Shown here piece after piece: positions 46,255 to 60,000 of a DNA stretch of 64,000 bases (position 1 is the first letter of the stretch; the number at the start of each line of letters is the position of its first letter). The notes beneath the pieces were generated by a model. That model saw nothing but the letters and a program-made list of their open reading frames with translations, did no database searches and was not told the DNA's origin. A program made the position numbers and the translations under genes. This DNA comes from Ascidia mentula (Eukaryota; Chordata; Ascidiacea; Phlebobranchia; Ascidiidae): contig OX387204.1 of the NCBI GenBank assembly GCA_947561715.1, positions 16,931,001 to 16,995,000 of the forward strand. The letters are read 5' to 3'.

Positions 46255-47640
46255 AGATTGGTATTTGGATGGTAGAAGAGTTGAAAATAAGTTTGTTTGG
46301 CCAGACGAAACAGTGTACAAAAACCAAAGTTGCAGGGAAAATCATTTTTTTATTCTCTGCTATTTGCTTCATTGGGACTTAAGTCTTTTAGTTATTTCAG
46401 TTATTTATGCAAAATTAAGGAAATGTAAAGGTTAACTTCAATATAAAATTAATTGGTCAGCAATATTTCATACGATTGCATTCTGAGGTCTATGTGCTTC
46501 TTCAAAAATTGCTTGAGGTAAAATTGACAGCAAAATATCCTACGAGTCACATATCATTTATCATATTGAGATGCGCAATTCACCAAATTAGATAAAACAA
46601 ACTTTTTTGGCCCAAGTGCCAACCCAACAACGAACCAAATGTTTTTCCATCATACATTGATACATCGTAAATCCGGTGTATTCGTGGCACCCCTTACAAT
46701 TTACAGATTGGTTAAATGACCAAGAACCTGGACCTGGTAAATGTTTTCGTCTTGTGATTAAGATATCTTGGAGATGGAATGCTGGTGATTGCAACGCAAA
46801 AATCAATTATATTTGTGAACACAAAAGTGAGTTTAAAAACTAATTTTAATTATTTATAATTTGACATGTTTTATTTATTCAAGACGTTCCGGCAAAACCT
46901 GTGCTATTATCAGTTTAAAGGGGAGTGGTTGGTCTTTCTCCATAGTGATAAAAAGCTAACCTGACTGACGTCAGACTGATGATGGCATGAATTTTTGCGG
47001 AAATTTATTGAACAAATGCTTTTAGCACTATACGACAGTCTGTCTATCCTTAGAATCACTAGTCAACTGCTGGAAATACAATTGCTTTCCTTCCTTCCTT
47101 CCATATATAAGGTACTTTTTTAATTATTTTGTTGAATAAACTAACTTACATGCAATCAGTACGAGGTAAATTGTATTTGGCAGGGTTTAAGAAGTTTTCT
47201 GCATAATGATCTTGTCAAAAATATGCAACATTAACAAAATATATGCAACATTAATATGCAACATTAAAAATATGCAACATTAAAGGTTCTTAACCGTGCT
47301 GAATGCAGTGGAAATTAAACAGTTGACGTTTTTATTAGGGTTTTAAACAACCGAACAGGTGGATTGCAAAAAGGCCAGATCGACACAAGTGTAAATGATT
47401 TAAGGACTATGCTGGTTTGGCTACAAAAAGTCAGAGTAATTGTAATGCTCACAAATCCAGACCAAAGTAAAACCGTGAGTGTTTAAATCAATTCTGATCC
47501 ATATTTATTGCTTGGCCCGGTCATGGAGTTCCACAAACAACAACCGACTTTCTCACATTCACAAATCAGGTTCAGAAGGAAATGGATCGGGTAAAGCGAA
47601 CTTTGCGAACTCAGGTTCCCACTGTGGTCCATTGTAGGTA
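46255..47640 (+). pseudogene. Relic receptor 2: divergent CTLD exons plus PTP scraps
   Basis: Sister of the relic at 27332-28709. The CTLD exons read WYLDGRRVENKFVWPDE (about 46259-46312) and VYSWHPLQFTDWLNDQEPGP ... ISWRWNAGDCNAKINYICEH (about 46672-46828), both open. PTP remnants: GFKQPNRWIAK (about 47339) then frame damage, and [17 protein letters not shown] to VVHC (about 47509-47636). The loop WPGHGVP keeps the His found in type A but already has Gly for Asp, an intermediate between types A and B. Ig, TM and C-terminal exons are missing. Confidence 0.75.
47222..47285 (+). repeat. Short tandem repeat of ATATGCAACATTAA
   Basis: Four imperfect copies of a 14-nt unit (AATATGCAACATTAA and variants) lie in the PTP remnant of relic 2, where other units have only one ACATTTACACC-like stretch. 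Likely a local slippage expansion. Confidence 0.6.
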
Positions 47641-48981
47641 AAAATAGTGATTGTATACCTTGGTAAACTCAGTGACTGCGAAACAACCTTGACGTAAACC
47701 ACTCATTCTATGTCATGCAAAACACCCTTTTGCGTTTTGTGTTTCTTTAATGACTTCAATGAGTTTTGCATCTTGGCTGTATTGCTACACCTGAACTTAT
47801 ATTCAAGAATACATTTTTTCATGTAAACCGAAATTAAAAATATTTATTAGAACTTGTTCTATTACTATTTGAAGTCTAAACAACGATCATACAAACAGCT
47901 CGGTTGAAGTCGTTCCCACAACTACGTCCAAATATTAAAATGTAAAACCTATGAAGACCAGTTCTATTATTATTAGATTTGCGTTTTCGCATTGTATCCC
48001 ATAAAGACATAAATTCGATATGTTGTGCCTCTATACACACTGACTAATAGCTAATGTCAAGGTTGATAACAATGGAAAGTTTAGTAGCTGATCTAGCTTG
48101 GGGCCAGTATAGGCGGCCCCTAAAGTTCACGAAACGGTTTTGGGAGGACGCTTTACGCCTCAGTTCTTTGTAATATTGCATATGTAGGTTTATTTGCAAT
48201 GTTGCTTGAGTCGTGTTGTACTATCGCAGAGTTATGTTAATTTATTCCAACAAGGCATAAGAAAGGTAATCGTTCTCATACAATCTTTTATGAGCATTAG
48301 TCCTAACTGGGAAAGCAAGTTGGAAAAATTTCTGACTACAACGATTCAAAGTTTAAGTACCACTCTCACATTCAACAACTACATTTGTGAATATTGAAAC
48401 CAAACCAGGCATGATTTGGAAACGTTGCTGACATAGTTTTGATGTCGAACAAGTATTAATTTTTAGGCCTAATGATCAGTCGTATCTCGTTTGTGAGGGC
48501 CGCTGTGACCCAAACAAACCACCCAGCACGCAACAACTATTCCCACGGCAAAATGCAACCTGAACTATGGCATATTTGCATTGCAAGGTATTTTAAGCCT
48601 TGCATTGTGAATATTTTGGAACAATCCATACAGCAGGTTAACTTAAAGTTGCTATGTCGAAATATATCTCTTCATATGCATAAGGAATGGTTCTTATCCC
48701 TTAGAAAATCCGTGTGAAAATACCTTTTTTTTAAAGCTGTAGCCATTGATTTTTCTGTTACTTGACGCACTCACGTTTATTTGGTATCATTAACTCGGGT
48801 AACTTTGACAGTGAAGGATTACTTTCTTTGCATTCGCATGAAAGTTGTCCTCTTTGAAAACATGTACCTTTCTTGAATAATGTGTTGACATCTTTTTGTT
48901 AAGCACCAATGACAGAAGCAGTATTTTGTTAATTTCGACAGTTCCAACCTTAATGTCTTAGTATTTAGCATTCAAGTAAAG
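47641..48981. repeat. Inter-unit spacer 6
   Basis: Homologous to the other spacers but missing the part with the TGACGTCA pair: P-loop donor sequence passes directly to GACGTAAACCACTCATTC near 47692. It then continues into the B4 5' flank. No gene supported. Confidence 0.55.
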
Positions 48982-49067
48982 ATGTCAAGAGCAGTACACA
49001 GTTGTGTGATGATCTGGACATTGGTTATGTTGATATCTCAAGAGTTTGGCTGTAAGTGTTTTCTTTA

Positions 49068-49279
49068 ACTATTTTGATTCATATGTGCAAAAAAAGCCAT
49101 AATATTGCAAAGCTGCAGACAGGGTGTGTACACGCACTGTTTCGACCTGTAAGGTCTCATCAGTGCAGCTGTTGTGTGGCACTGTGCTAGCTTTCACACT
49201 AGCAGGCACACTAGTCTCCACTTTGTGGTACCTTTCGGTCAACGTCGATCTGCAGGGTACCCTATACTATTTTGATTCA
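49068..49279 (-). mobile_element. 184-bp insertion bearing HHR-3, 14-bp target-site duplication
   Basis: ACTATTTTGATTCA occurs at 49068-49081 and 49266-49279, flanking 184 bp absent from intron 1 of every other copy, where the motif occurs once. In minus orientation the insert begins near AGGGTACCCTGCAGATCG, has the hammerhead in its second half, and ends with a T-run (GGCTTTTTTTGCA). I see no Pol III A/B boxes and no open frame, so it is a non-autonomous element. Confidence 0.8.
49111..49170 (-). ncRNA. Type I hammerhead ribozyme motif, HHR-3
   Basis: Read on the minus strand: AGCTGCA (49170-49164) pairs with TGCAGCT (49117-49111) as stem I; CTGATGA at 49163-49157; stem II GACC/GGTC (49156-49153, 49147-49144), extendable by a T-A pair; GAAA at 49143-49140; stem III CAG/CTG (49139-49137, 49122-49120) with a loop containing GTGTACAC; TC at 49119-49118. 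Predicted cleavage lies between 49118 and 49117. It is antisense to the host gene B4, so the B4 pre-mRNA would not carry an active ribozyme. Confidence 0.82.
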
Positions 49280-52200
49280 AGAAACGTACAAGTTCATTGC
49301 GAGCAAGGCAGTTATCGTTCCATTTTAGGTTCCTCATCGAAACCATGCACATATCGTTTCTTTTCAATGTCCAATGACAAACGAACTTGGCAGGATGCGA
49401 AGGAACGATGTATTGAGCTTGGTGGAAACCTTGCGAGCATTCCTGATGCCGAAACACAAAACAGACTTATTCGTCTTGCAAACGACAAAAATAGAATGAG
49501 TAAAAAAAACATTTGTACCAATTTAAAACTGTTTTGATATTTTTTCCAATAAAATTTATCACGCTATTCAGAAACAGAAAGCAATTTTTTTTTCTTGTTT
49601 TCCAGCTTGTTTTTTAGGTGGTAGACGTTTTGGAGACAAATTTTCGTGGCCGGACGGAGTTGTTTTTTGCCAGTGGAAAGGAACAGGTTTTCGTTTCATA
49701 AATATTTTTCATGAATTATTGGCTAACCCATATTAATTACCATGATTAAAGTTTTAATTTAAGTAAAAAAATATTCAAAAACTTCTTATATATCCTATCT
49801 TATATTTTTAAACCAAGTGGACAAAGAATGAATAGATAACAATCATAACTATATTAGTCAAAAATATCCTAGGAAAACATGTCGTTCGTTTCTTACGGTT
49901 TAAGGTTATGGTTTGACTGGTATGCCACAAATGTCTTGGACCGGTAAAGAATATACAGCCTGGTTAAATAACATATTTCCCGGAACTGGTGAATGTGTTC
50001 GACTTGAAAAATATATCAAGTGGGGTTGGTATGCTGGTGACTGCAACAGGAAAATTAACTATATTTGTGAGTTCAAAGGTGGGTTTATTAGTATTTTGTT
50101 ATTTAAACGACTGGCATGATGCTGTTTGCAGATCAACCACGAAAAATCGTATTTTCACAAACAAGATACTCTGCAATTGTCGGTGAAACAATCATTATTA
50201 AAGGAAAAATTACAGGACCTTATGTAGAACCTATAACTATCCGAGCAATTTACAACCTAAACAGACGGGTAACTTTATCAACCAACTACACGGGTGTGGA
50301 CTTCAGTTATTCCATCCAGGATGTTAGTCCATCTCATTTTGGTAACATTTTAATTGAAGCCATTGGAGTCGAATCGAAATGCAAATTTTCCAAGAGCACT
50401 TTTTTGAATGAAGGTAACCATGACAAGTTTGGTTGATGAAGGTGGGTTCCAGTACTGTTACATTCATTTACATTTACGCAGTAAAGATTGAGATTGACAG
50501 AAACAGAATAGTTGCGGAAAACTATGAAAATCATGAATCTGTTAGTTGCTCTTTATCAGAAAACCATTCCACCCCAATAACATGGATGAGGTATAAATTG
50601 TTTGTTGATATCTGTGATTACAACTGTGGAAAAAAGTTTTTTACCACGCACTGCCAAATAAAACACGTTTTTAGATCTTATTTTTATACTGCAATTAGAA
50701 ATATTTGCTATTAAATCCGTTGTACATGCAGCCCATTTGGGTAATATTTATCTTGTGGGTTAACCACACCCTAATCGTCTCTACTCACCTGTATATATCC
50801 CCAAAAAGTTCAATGTCCCTGATTTTAGTGAACAAAATATTTGCCCAGAAAAAAACTAATACGTTTCAAAAGTAAATGCAAGAAGTAAATTTTAGTGAGG
50901 AAATGTGATAACAAGTGACATTTATTCCGCAGAAACGATGCAACGGTTTCCAACAAAAATAGTTCCAACATTTATCAATCTGTCAGCACCACCCACAGTG
51001 CATCCACTCTTCACATAACATTGAATGATGTGAGTGAATCGGGGAATTACACTTGCATGGTAACAAATATGATTGGATCCAAACTGGAAATGAAGTATTT
51101 GCAAGTGTTTGGTAAGTCAACATTTTTTGTTTTTCAATTTTTTTTAATTTTAACGCAGAAATAACGATTTCGGTCGCATAGATAGTCATGCATGTGCCAG
51201 ACAAAGTACACTAGTAAACAACAAAAACAAAAAAAATCAAATAATTTTAAGGGGGCGATCTTCCCTTCTTCGTTCCGCCCCAGACGCACACAGCAAAATT
51301 CATGGATACATTTAAAGTAAAAATCATCTTGTTTTAGTTAAAGTAAACATCACCTTATCCAGAAGAAATTTGGATTTGGAACAATGGGCGAATGTTACGG
51401 TTGATTGCACTTCGTATGGAAATCCCTGGCCTGTGGTTAATTGGTACAGGTAAGTTTTTCCATCATACGCTTGTTAAAAACATTAGTCCTTTTTAACAGG
51501 AAATTCGTTGGTAAGATGTAAAATTTTACAGTGGGGTTTCTGCATAAATTTCACCCTAATTTATGTAGAGATGAGGTTTAATTTTGTTCTTTATTTTTTT
51601 TAGGAAAGGAAATTTGATAACAAACTTTTCATATTCGGTGTCGGTTTCCCAGCAAGAATTATCACAAGGTCGATACCACGTGACGAAACGCCTTCACTTA
51701 ACAAAAGTTGACGCAACTTATGGCGGAGTTTACGAATGTTGGGCACAAAACCGCAGGACACAAAACTGCTGTCTCGAACCAGAAGAGAAGTCACTCTGAA
51801 AGGTAGTAGTGACCAAAAACTGTTCGAGTCTCGGTTAAAATATTGGTTGTTTTTAGTTCGTCCCAACATAACACTTTCTGCGTCAAAAGTTATTGCGGAA
51901 AACTTTCACCAGCAATACGTTGATTGTGTCTCTTACGGGTTTCCAAGACCTAACGTTACATGGAAAAGGTAAACACATGATTTAGCATCAGTACAACAAA
52001 TCCGTAACTTTGGTTTTAAATTTTAGAAATAAATCTGTTATCGGAGCTACAACTTCTAATATCTACACGAGTATTGTAAATAATACAAAGTATTTGCAAA
52101 CAGCTCGATTAAATTTTATCATTGATAATGTTGCGGATTCCGGAAGTTACGTTTGTCAGTCAACAAATAATGATATTGACAAGGAGGAAAAGGCGTTTAT

Positions 52201-53913
52201 AATTAGAGGTATCCTACTGCTATGATTTGATTTTTTTGTCATTTGTTAGCTAACCAATGCATCTACAGTACCAGCAAATATATCGGTTACTCAAACCAGC
52301 AAAGTTGTTAGTATTCCAGAAACGTTTACAATTGGTTGTGAATCCTATGGTTTTCCATTGCCGACAACATATTGGATTCGGTAAAGCGATTGGCAAAATG
52401 AAAACTTTGTTTCGTACTCCGTATATTCATGAAATCAACATTACGTTGTGTCCATAGAAATGATCATGTAGCAAACTGCACTACTAACACCTCCTCGGTT
52501 TGCCAAAAACGTACAACCGTCGGCGAATTCAAATCCATATCTTGGTTGAACACAAATATAAACCGCATAGAAGAAGCTGGAAGTTATCACTGCAAAGCCT
52601 TCAATATATTTGGTTTAAAAATGGTCTCAGAAACCTTTACTCTTCTTGGTGAAACTGTGATGTTTTTCGTCCTAAGAATCTTAGTGATATTTAGTGTTTT
52701 AACATTTTTAGTTCAGGCAAACATTTCTCTCACTACAAATTACGTCAGATTGCTGGAAGGTGAATCTACAAACGTGACTTGTACTTCATTCGGATATTTC
52801 ACGCATGTTGTTTATTGGACAAGGTAAAAAACAATTTACAAGAAAGGCTAAGATATAACTTTTCTTTGACACTTTATTTTTAGGTTTTTGGAAAACATAT
52901 CGAATAACTCTTCAACACGAATATATTATGAAACATTTAACGTGGACAAATTTCAAACGATCAGTGTACTGAATATAAATGTTGCCGATGTTAACGATTC
53001 TGGTATTTTTAACTGCCGAACTACATCAAATAACAAGAGATTACGTATTGTCGTTACAACCCCACAGCAGGTTGCGTTTGCAGCTGGTATGTATGCTTGT
53101 CTTGTGAGCAATGTTACTCACACATGCAAATATTCATTCCTATTTATTGGGTTAGGTGTCAACATATTTGTGTCAAAATGGTTTATTCCCACAGTTATTG
53201 GATTGTCTGTTTTGATTATTTTGCTCATATCTGTAGGTGTGGTAACCAAGTGGAGGTACACTTTTCCGACCTTATTAAATCAAAAAATTGTTGTCCTATT
53301 ATAATTATTTAATGTTTAGGGAAAAAATATGTGCAACTATTTACAAACGGAAAAGAAACGCACCAGAAACCTCGTTAAAATTTGAATTGAATAAAAGAGT
53401 GAGCTGGAAGTATTCCCCAGGTATTCACAAGATCAAGTTTTTAGAAATTCTATTCGTTTCAAAAAAAGTTTGCTTTATAATTTTAATCATTAGCGGATGG
53501 GCCTGATGACACTTATAACACACGGATACGTGAGTTTTACTTGAGTGAATTTTGCACGAAAAGCGCAGATAATTCACATAAAGCAATCAAATCACAATAT
53601 CAGGTACGTGTAATTTCTACCATTTCTGTTCGCAAAATATATATTTAGTATTTGTTGGTTTGTGTACAAAGATTCATAGATTGTCGATACAAAAGTTATG
53701 TGGTATATAAATGCCTTGCAGAAAATAAAACGACAATCAAGAAATGCTTTCAGCATTGAAACAGCAAAGAACAACCCAAGTCGAAATCGTTACAAGAATA
53801 TTTTGCCATGTAAGTTGTTGTTCATTGCACAACGCAAGGTTGGTTGACAGATTCACAAACAATTTCTTGTCATGGGAACACTAATAACGGATTTACTTAT
53901 GTTTTAGACAATG

Positions 53914-54065
53914 ACATGTTTTATTTATTCAAGACGTATCTGCAAAAACTTATGCCATCATCAGTTGAAAGGGGAGTGGTTAGTCTCTCTAAAGCTGACC
54001 TGACTGATGCCAGACTGATGATGGCATAAGTTTTAGCAACAATTTCTTGAACAAATAAAACATGT
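53914..54065. mobile_element. Intronic foldback element in B4
   Basis: Ortholog of the 14912-15079 element. The central part lacks the CTCCATAGTGATA stretch, but both arms are retained. Confidence 0.55.
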
Positions 54066-55388
54066 GAATGCTTATAGCACTATGGGGAACTCTGTTTATT
54101 CTCAGAGTTACTTGTTGGAAAAACAAATGGTTTCCTTCCTCACATTCAATACTACATTTTAATATTTTGTTGAATAAATTCACTTATATGCAAACAGTAC
54201 GAGGTAAATTGTCCCGGAAGGGTATTAAAAAATTTTCTGCATAATAATCTTGTCAAAAACACATAACATTTACACCAATTATGTTCGTAGACGATTACAA
54301 CAGAGTGCTCCTTCGTGGACTTGAGGGCGATGAAAACGACTACATTAACGCTTCATATGTGGAGGTTCGTAACCGTGCTGAATGCAGTGGAAAATAAACT
54401 GTTAACGTTTCTAATTAGGGATTTAAACAACCAAACAAGTGGATTGCAACCCAAGGCCCCATCGATACAACTGTAAATGATTTCTGGACGATGGTTTGGC
54501 TACAAAAAGTCAGAGTAATTGTAATGCTCACAAATCCAGACCAAAATAAAAAAGTGAGTGTTTTTTTATTAATTTAGATGCGTATTACTCAACGCTTTTC
54601 ACTGTTTAGTCAAGGTGTGCTCTTTACTGGCCCCAGAGCTTCGCCCCCTTTAAATTGTACGGCCGTGTTAACGTGAAAATGCTTAAGGTCCTGAACAAAC
54701 ATGGTTTCATTGTTAGGAAAATGGCAATCGAAGAAGCGAACACCTTATATGTTTCGGTATACTTGGCTTGAATAAAAGCTCTTCGTTGCTGTTATTGTTG
54801 TTATATCGCTTTGAATCCAGGAACAACGAGTTGTGACTCACTACCAATTTCTTGCTTGGCCCGGTTGTGGAGTTCCACAAACAACAACTGACTTTCTCAC
54901 ATTCACAAACCAGGTTCAGAAGGAAATGGATCGGATAAATCGAACTTTGCGAACTCAGGTTCCCACTGTGGTCCATTGTAGGTAAAAATAGTGATTGTAT
55001 ACCTTGGTAAACTCAGTGACTGCCAAATAACCTTCAAATACATTTCACAAGTGGTGGTGCTGGCAGAACTGGGACTTTCATTGGTTTTGTTTATTTGTTG
55101 GAGGAATTAAATCAATCTGGCTCAGTTGATGCTTTCAAGGCCGTTTGCCACCTGAGAGAGCAAAGAATGGAAATGGTGCAAACTGCGGTAATGTTTTTCT
55201 TTTCCCCCAATTTCTATTAACTTGTGTTAACTTCATTTGTTACATTTATCTAGGAGCAATACATATTCTTGCACCACTTGATGGCACAAAGTGTTGAATG
55301 TTGCGAAACCCAAACAAATGTTTCTGGACTGAACGAAAATGTTGATCAACTTAAATGGTTTGTGACCTGCATACAAAAAACTGATTAG

Positions 55389-57044
55389 CATAAAATGTAA
55401 ATCATGCACTTACAGTTCACCTTCTTCAAGTGACGTCATCAACGAGATATACAGCTCGGTTAAGTTGTCTAGTGACATCATAGCTTCAACAAAGCCGGCA
55501 AAAAGTTCAACTCTTTAAATATGCGTGATGTTCTTCTATGTTGGGATTTCGATTTTACATACGCGTTCGGGCCAATTGCCTAAATGTCACAATATTCGAA
55601 GAATCAGCTTAAAATTAACAATTCGTAATTGTGACACCTGCGACTCGACGAGACGCCGTTAGATATGTTTTAAAATTTGTGTCTCAAAATTGTTAAGGTT
55701 GTCGACGTAAATCTGCTTGGGATTGTACTTTTGTAAAATATGATAAGTTAATGACGTAAACCACTTATTTCATGTCATGACAATCATCCTTTTGCGTTTT
55801 GTGTTTCTTAAATGACTTCAATGAGTTTAGCATTTTGTCTGCGTTGCTATACATGTACTTATCTTCATGATTACATTTCTTCATGTAAACCAAAATCAAA
55901 AATATTTATTAGAAGTTGTTCTATTATTTATGTGAAGTCTAAACAACGATCATACAAACAGCTCAGTTAAAATCGTTCCCACCACTACGTGCAAAGGTTA
56001 AAATGCAAAACCTATGAAGGCCAGTTCTATTATTATTAGATTTGCGTTTTAACATTTTTTTCCCATAAAAACATAACATCTATATGTTGTGCCTCTATAC
56101 ACTCTGACTAACAACTAATGTCGATAATAATGGAAAAGTTTAGTAGCTGATGTAGCTTGGGGCCAGTATAGCCAGCCCTTAAAGAAGGGTCCACGAAGCG
56201 GTTTTGGGAGGAAGTCTAAGGTCTTTGTGAGATTGTAACGTAACATTGCATATGTAGGTTTATTTGCAATGATACTTAAGTCGTTTTGTGCTATCAGTGA
56301 GTCATGTTAATTTACTCTAACAAGGCGTTAGGAAGGTAATCGTTCGCATACAATCTTTTAAGAGCATTAGTCCTAACTGGGACAGCAAGTCGGAAAAATT
56401 TCGGACTGCTACGATTCAAAGTTTAAGTACCACTGTTACATATAACAACTACATTTTTGAATGTTGAAACCAAACTAGCTATGCATTGAAAGCAATTATT
56501 TTGGGTATTTGGTAACGTTATCTATATACTCTGCCGACATAGTTTTGATGTCACATAATTATGAATTTTTAGGCCCACAATATGTCTCGTTTTCGACCAA
56601 TATTTGTGTTGAGTTGAACACGAAGGCCACTGTAACCCGAACAAACCACCTACGAAACAATTATTCCGACGGCAAAAGGAAACTGAACAATGGCATACTT
56701 GCATTGAACTGTGCATATTTTGGAACTTTCCGTACATAAGGGTAACTTGAAGTTGATGTCGAAATATTGCCTCTAAATTTGCATAGGGAATTCTTCTCAT
56801 CCCTTTCTTAGAAAATCCGTGTGCATTTACTTTTTTTATAAGCTGTAGCCAGTGATATTTCTGTTACTTTACGCACTCACGTTTATTTGGTATCATCAAC
56901 TCGGGTAACTCTGACAGAGAAGGAATTTTTTCCTTGCATTCGCATGACAGTTGTCCTCATTGAAAACATTTTTTTAATTAAGACGGTTCTGACCTTTCAC
57001 GATTTTTTGCCTAAGATGTCTTAGTATTTAGCGTTCAAGTAAAG
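55389..57044. repeat. Inter-unit spacer 7
   Basis: Homologous spacer followed by the A1-like 5' flank; no gene supported. The first octamer TGACGTCA at 55431-55438 is intact, but the second has become TGACATCA. Confidence 0.6.
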
Positions 57045-60000
57045 ATGTCAGAAGCAGTAAACAATTGTGTAATGATCTGGATATGTATTTTGTTGATTTC
57101 TCAAGAGTTTGACTGTAAGTATTTATTCAACTAATTTGATTCAAGAAATGCACAAGTTCATTGTGAGCAAGGCAGTTATCGTTCCATTGTAGGTTCCTCA
57201 TCGAAACCATGCACATATCGTTTCTTTTCAATGTCCAATGACAAACGAACTTGGCAGGATGCGAAGGAACGATGTATTGAACTTGGTGGAAATCTTGCGA
57301 GAATTCCTGATGCCGAAACACAAAACAGACTTATTCGTCTTGCAAACAACAAAAAATCAATGCGTAAGTAATTATTTAAAACTGTTTTTTTTCCAATAAA
57401 AATTATCACGTCATTTAGAAACAGAAAGCAACTAATTTTTTTCTTGTTTTCTAGCTTATTATGTAGGTGGTAGACGTTTTGGAAACAAATTTACGTGGCC
57501 AGATGGAGATGTTTTTTACCAACGGAAATTAGGTTTTCGTTTCGTAAATATTTTTTCATGAATTATTGGCTAACCCATACTAATTACCATGATTAAAGGT
57601 AAAATTAAAATGCAAAATTTAAATCAAAAACTATATCTCATATTTTCAATTCCAGTGAGCAAAGAATGGATAGATAACAATCATAACTATATTAGTCAAA
57701 AATATCTTTAGAAAACATGTCGTTCGTTTCTTATGGTTTAAGGTTATGGTTTGAATGGATGGCCACAAGGGTCTTGGACCGGTAAAGAATATACAGCCTG
57801 GTTAAATAACATATTTCCCGGAACTGGTGAATGTGTTCGACTTGAAAAACATTTCAATTGGGGTTGGTATGCTGGTGATTGCAACCTAAAAATCCACTAT
57901 ATTTGTGAATTCAAAGGTGGGTTTAATAATATTTTGTTATTTAAATGTCTGAAATGATGCTGTTTGCAGATCAACCACGAAAAATCGTATTTTCACAAAC
58001 AAGATACTCTGCAATTGTCGGTGAAACAATTATTATCAAGGGAAAAATTACAGGACCTTATGTAGAACCTATAAATATCAGAGCAATTTACAACCTAAAC
58101 AGACGGGTAACTTTAGCAACCAACTACACGGGTGTGGACTTCAGTTATTACATCCAGGATATTAGTCCATCTCATTTTGGTAACATTGTAATTGAAGCCA
58201 TTGGAGTCGAATCGAAATGCAAATTTTCCAAGAGCACTTTTTTGAATGAAGGTAACAATAACAAGTTTGGTTAATGAAGGTGGGTTCCAGTACTGTAACA
58301 TTTATTTACATGTACGCAGTAAAGATTGAGATTGACAGAAACAGAATAGTTGCGGAAAACTATGGAAATCATAAATCTGTTAGTTGCTTTTTATCAGAAA
58401 ACCATCCCACCCCAATAACATGGATGAGGTATAAAATATTTGTTGATACCTGTGATTACAACTGTGGAAACATGTTTTTTTACCACGCACTGCCATATAA
58501 AACACGTTTTTAGATCTTATTTTCACACTGCAACTAGAAATATTTGCTATTAAATCCGTTGTACATGTAGCCCATTTGAGTAATATTTATCTTGTGGGTT
58601 AACCACCCCCTAATCGTCTCTACTCACATGTATATAATCCTCAAAATTTGGGGCCTCTGATCTTAGTGAACAAAATATTTGTCCAGAAGAACTAATACGT
58701 TTCAAAAGTAAATGCAAGAAGTCAATTTTAGTGAGGAAATGTGATAACAAGTGACATTTATTCCGCAGAAATGACGCAATGGTTTCGAACAATAGTAGTT
58801 CCAACGTTTATCAGTCTGTCAGCACCACCCATACTTCATCCACCCTTCACATAACAGTAAATGATGTGAGTGAATCGGGTAATTACACTTGCTTGGGAAC
58901 AAATATGATTGGATCCAAACTAGAAATGAAGTATTTGCAAGTGTTTGGTAAGTCAACATTTTTTGTTTTTCATTTTTTTTTTTAATTTTACGCAGTAATA
59001 ATGATTTCGGGCTCATAGATAGTCTTGCATGTGCCAGACAAAGCACACTAGTGAAAAACAAAAACAAAAAAAATCAAATATTTTTAAGGGGGGCGATCTT
59101 CCCTTCATGGTTCCGCCCCAGACGTACACAGCAAAATTCATGGATACATTTAAAGTAAAAATCATCTTGTTTTAGTTAAAGTAAACATCACATTATCCAG
59201 AAGAAATTTGGACTTGGAACAATGGGAGAATGTAACGGTTGATTGCACTTCGTATGGAAATCCCAGGCCTGTGGTTAACTGGTACAGGTAAGATTGTAAC
59301 ATTTCAACAGAAAATGCTTCTGAGATGTAAAACTTGACAAAAGGGTTTTTGCGTTACACCCTAATATTTGTAAAGCTAATATCTTCCTCTTTATTGTTTT
59401 TAGGCGAGAAAATTTGATAACAAGCTTTGCATATTCGGTCTCGGTTTCGCAACAAAAATTATCACAAGGTCGATACCACGTAACGAAACGACTTCACTTA
59501 ACAAAAGTTGACGCAACTTATGGCGGAGTTTACCATTGTTGGGCACAAAACCACAAGGACACAAAACTGCTGTCTCAAACCAGAAAAGAAGTCACTATGA
59601 AAGGTATAGTAGTGACCATAAACTGTTGCAATCCCAGCTAAACTGTTAGATGTATTTAGTTCGTCCAAACATAACACTTTCTGAGTCAGAAATTATTGCT
59701 AATAAGTTTCATCGGCAATGTGTTGATTGTGTCTCCTATGGGTTTCCAAGACCTAACGTTACATGGAAAAGGTAAACACATGATTTAGCATCAGTTCAAC
59801 AAATCCGTAACTTTGATTTTAAATTTTAGAAATAAATCTGTTATCGGAGCTTCAAATTCTAATATCGACACGAGTATTGTTAATAACACGAAGTATTTGC
59901 AAACAGCTCGATTAAATTTTATGATTGATAATGTTGCGGATTCAGGAACTTACGTTTGTCAGTCAATAAACAATCATATTGACAAGGAGGAAAAGGCGTT

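Larger units (their letters stand above)
48982..55388 (+). pseudogene. Receptor copy B4: type B with frameshift in an Ig exon
   Basis: Full type B exon set: signal peptide from 48982 (MSRAVHSCVMIW), CTLD, Ig-like exon about 50132-50424, five two-exon Ig domains, TM 53156-53255, an open juxtamembrane exon, and a PTP with WPGCGVP and [13 protein letters not shown] at 55386-55388. In the second half of the second two-exon Ig domain, AACCGCAGGACAC (about 51751) is one base shorter than AACCGCAAGGACAC of the sister copies. The frame then ends at TGA before the exon end. Intron 1 carries the hammerhead insertion. If the missing base is a sequencing error the gene would be complete. Confidence 0.75.
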
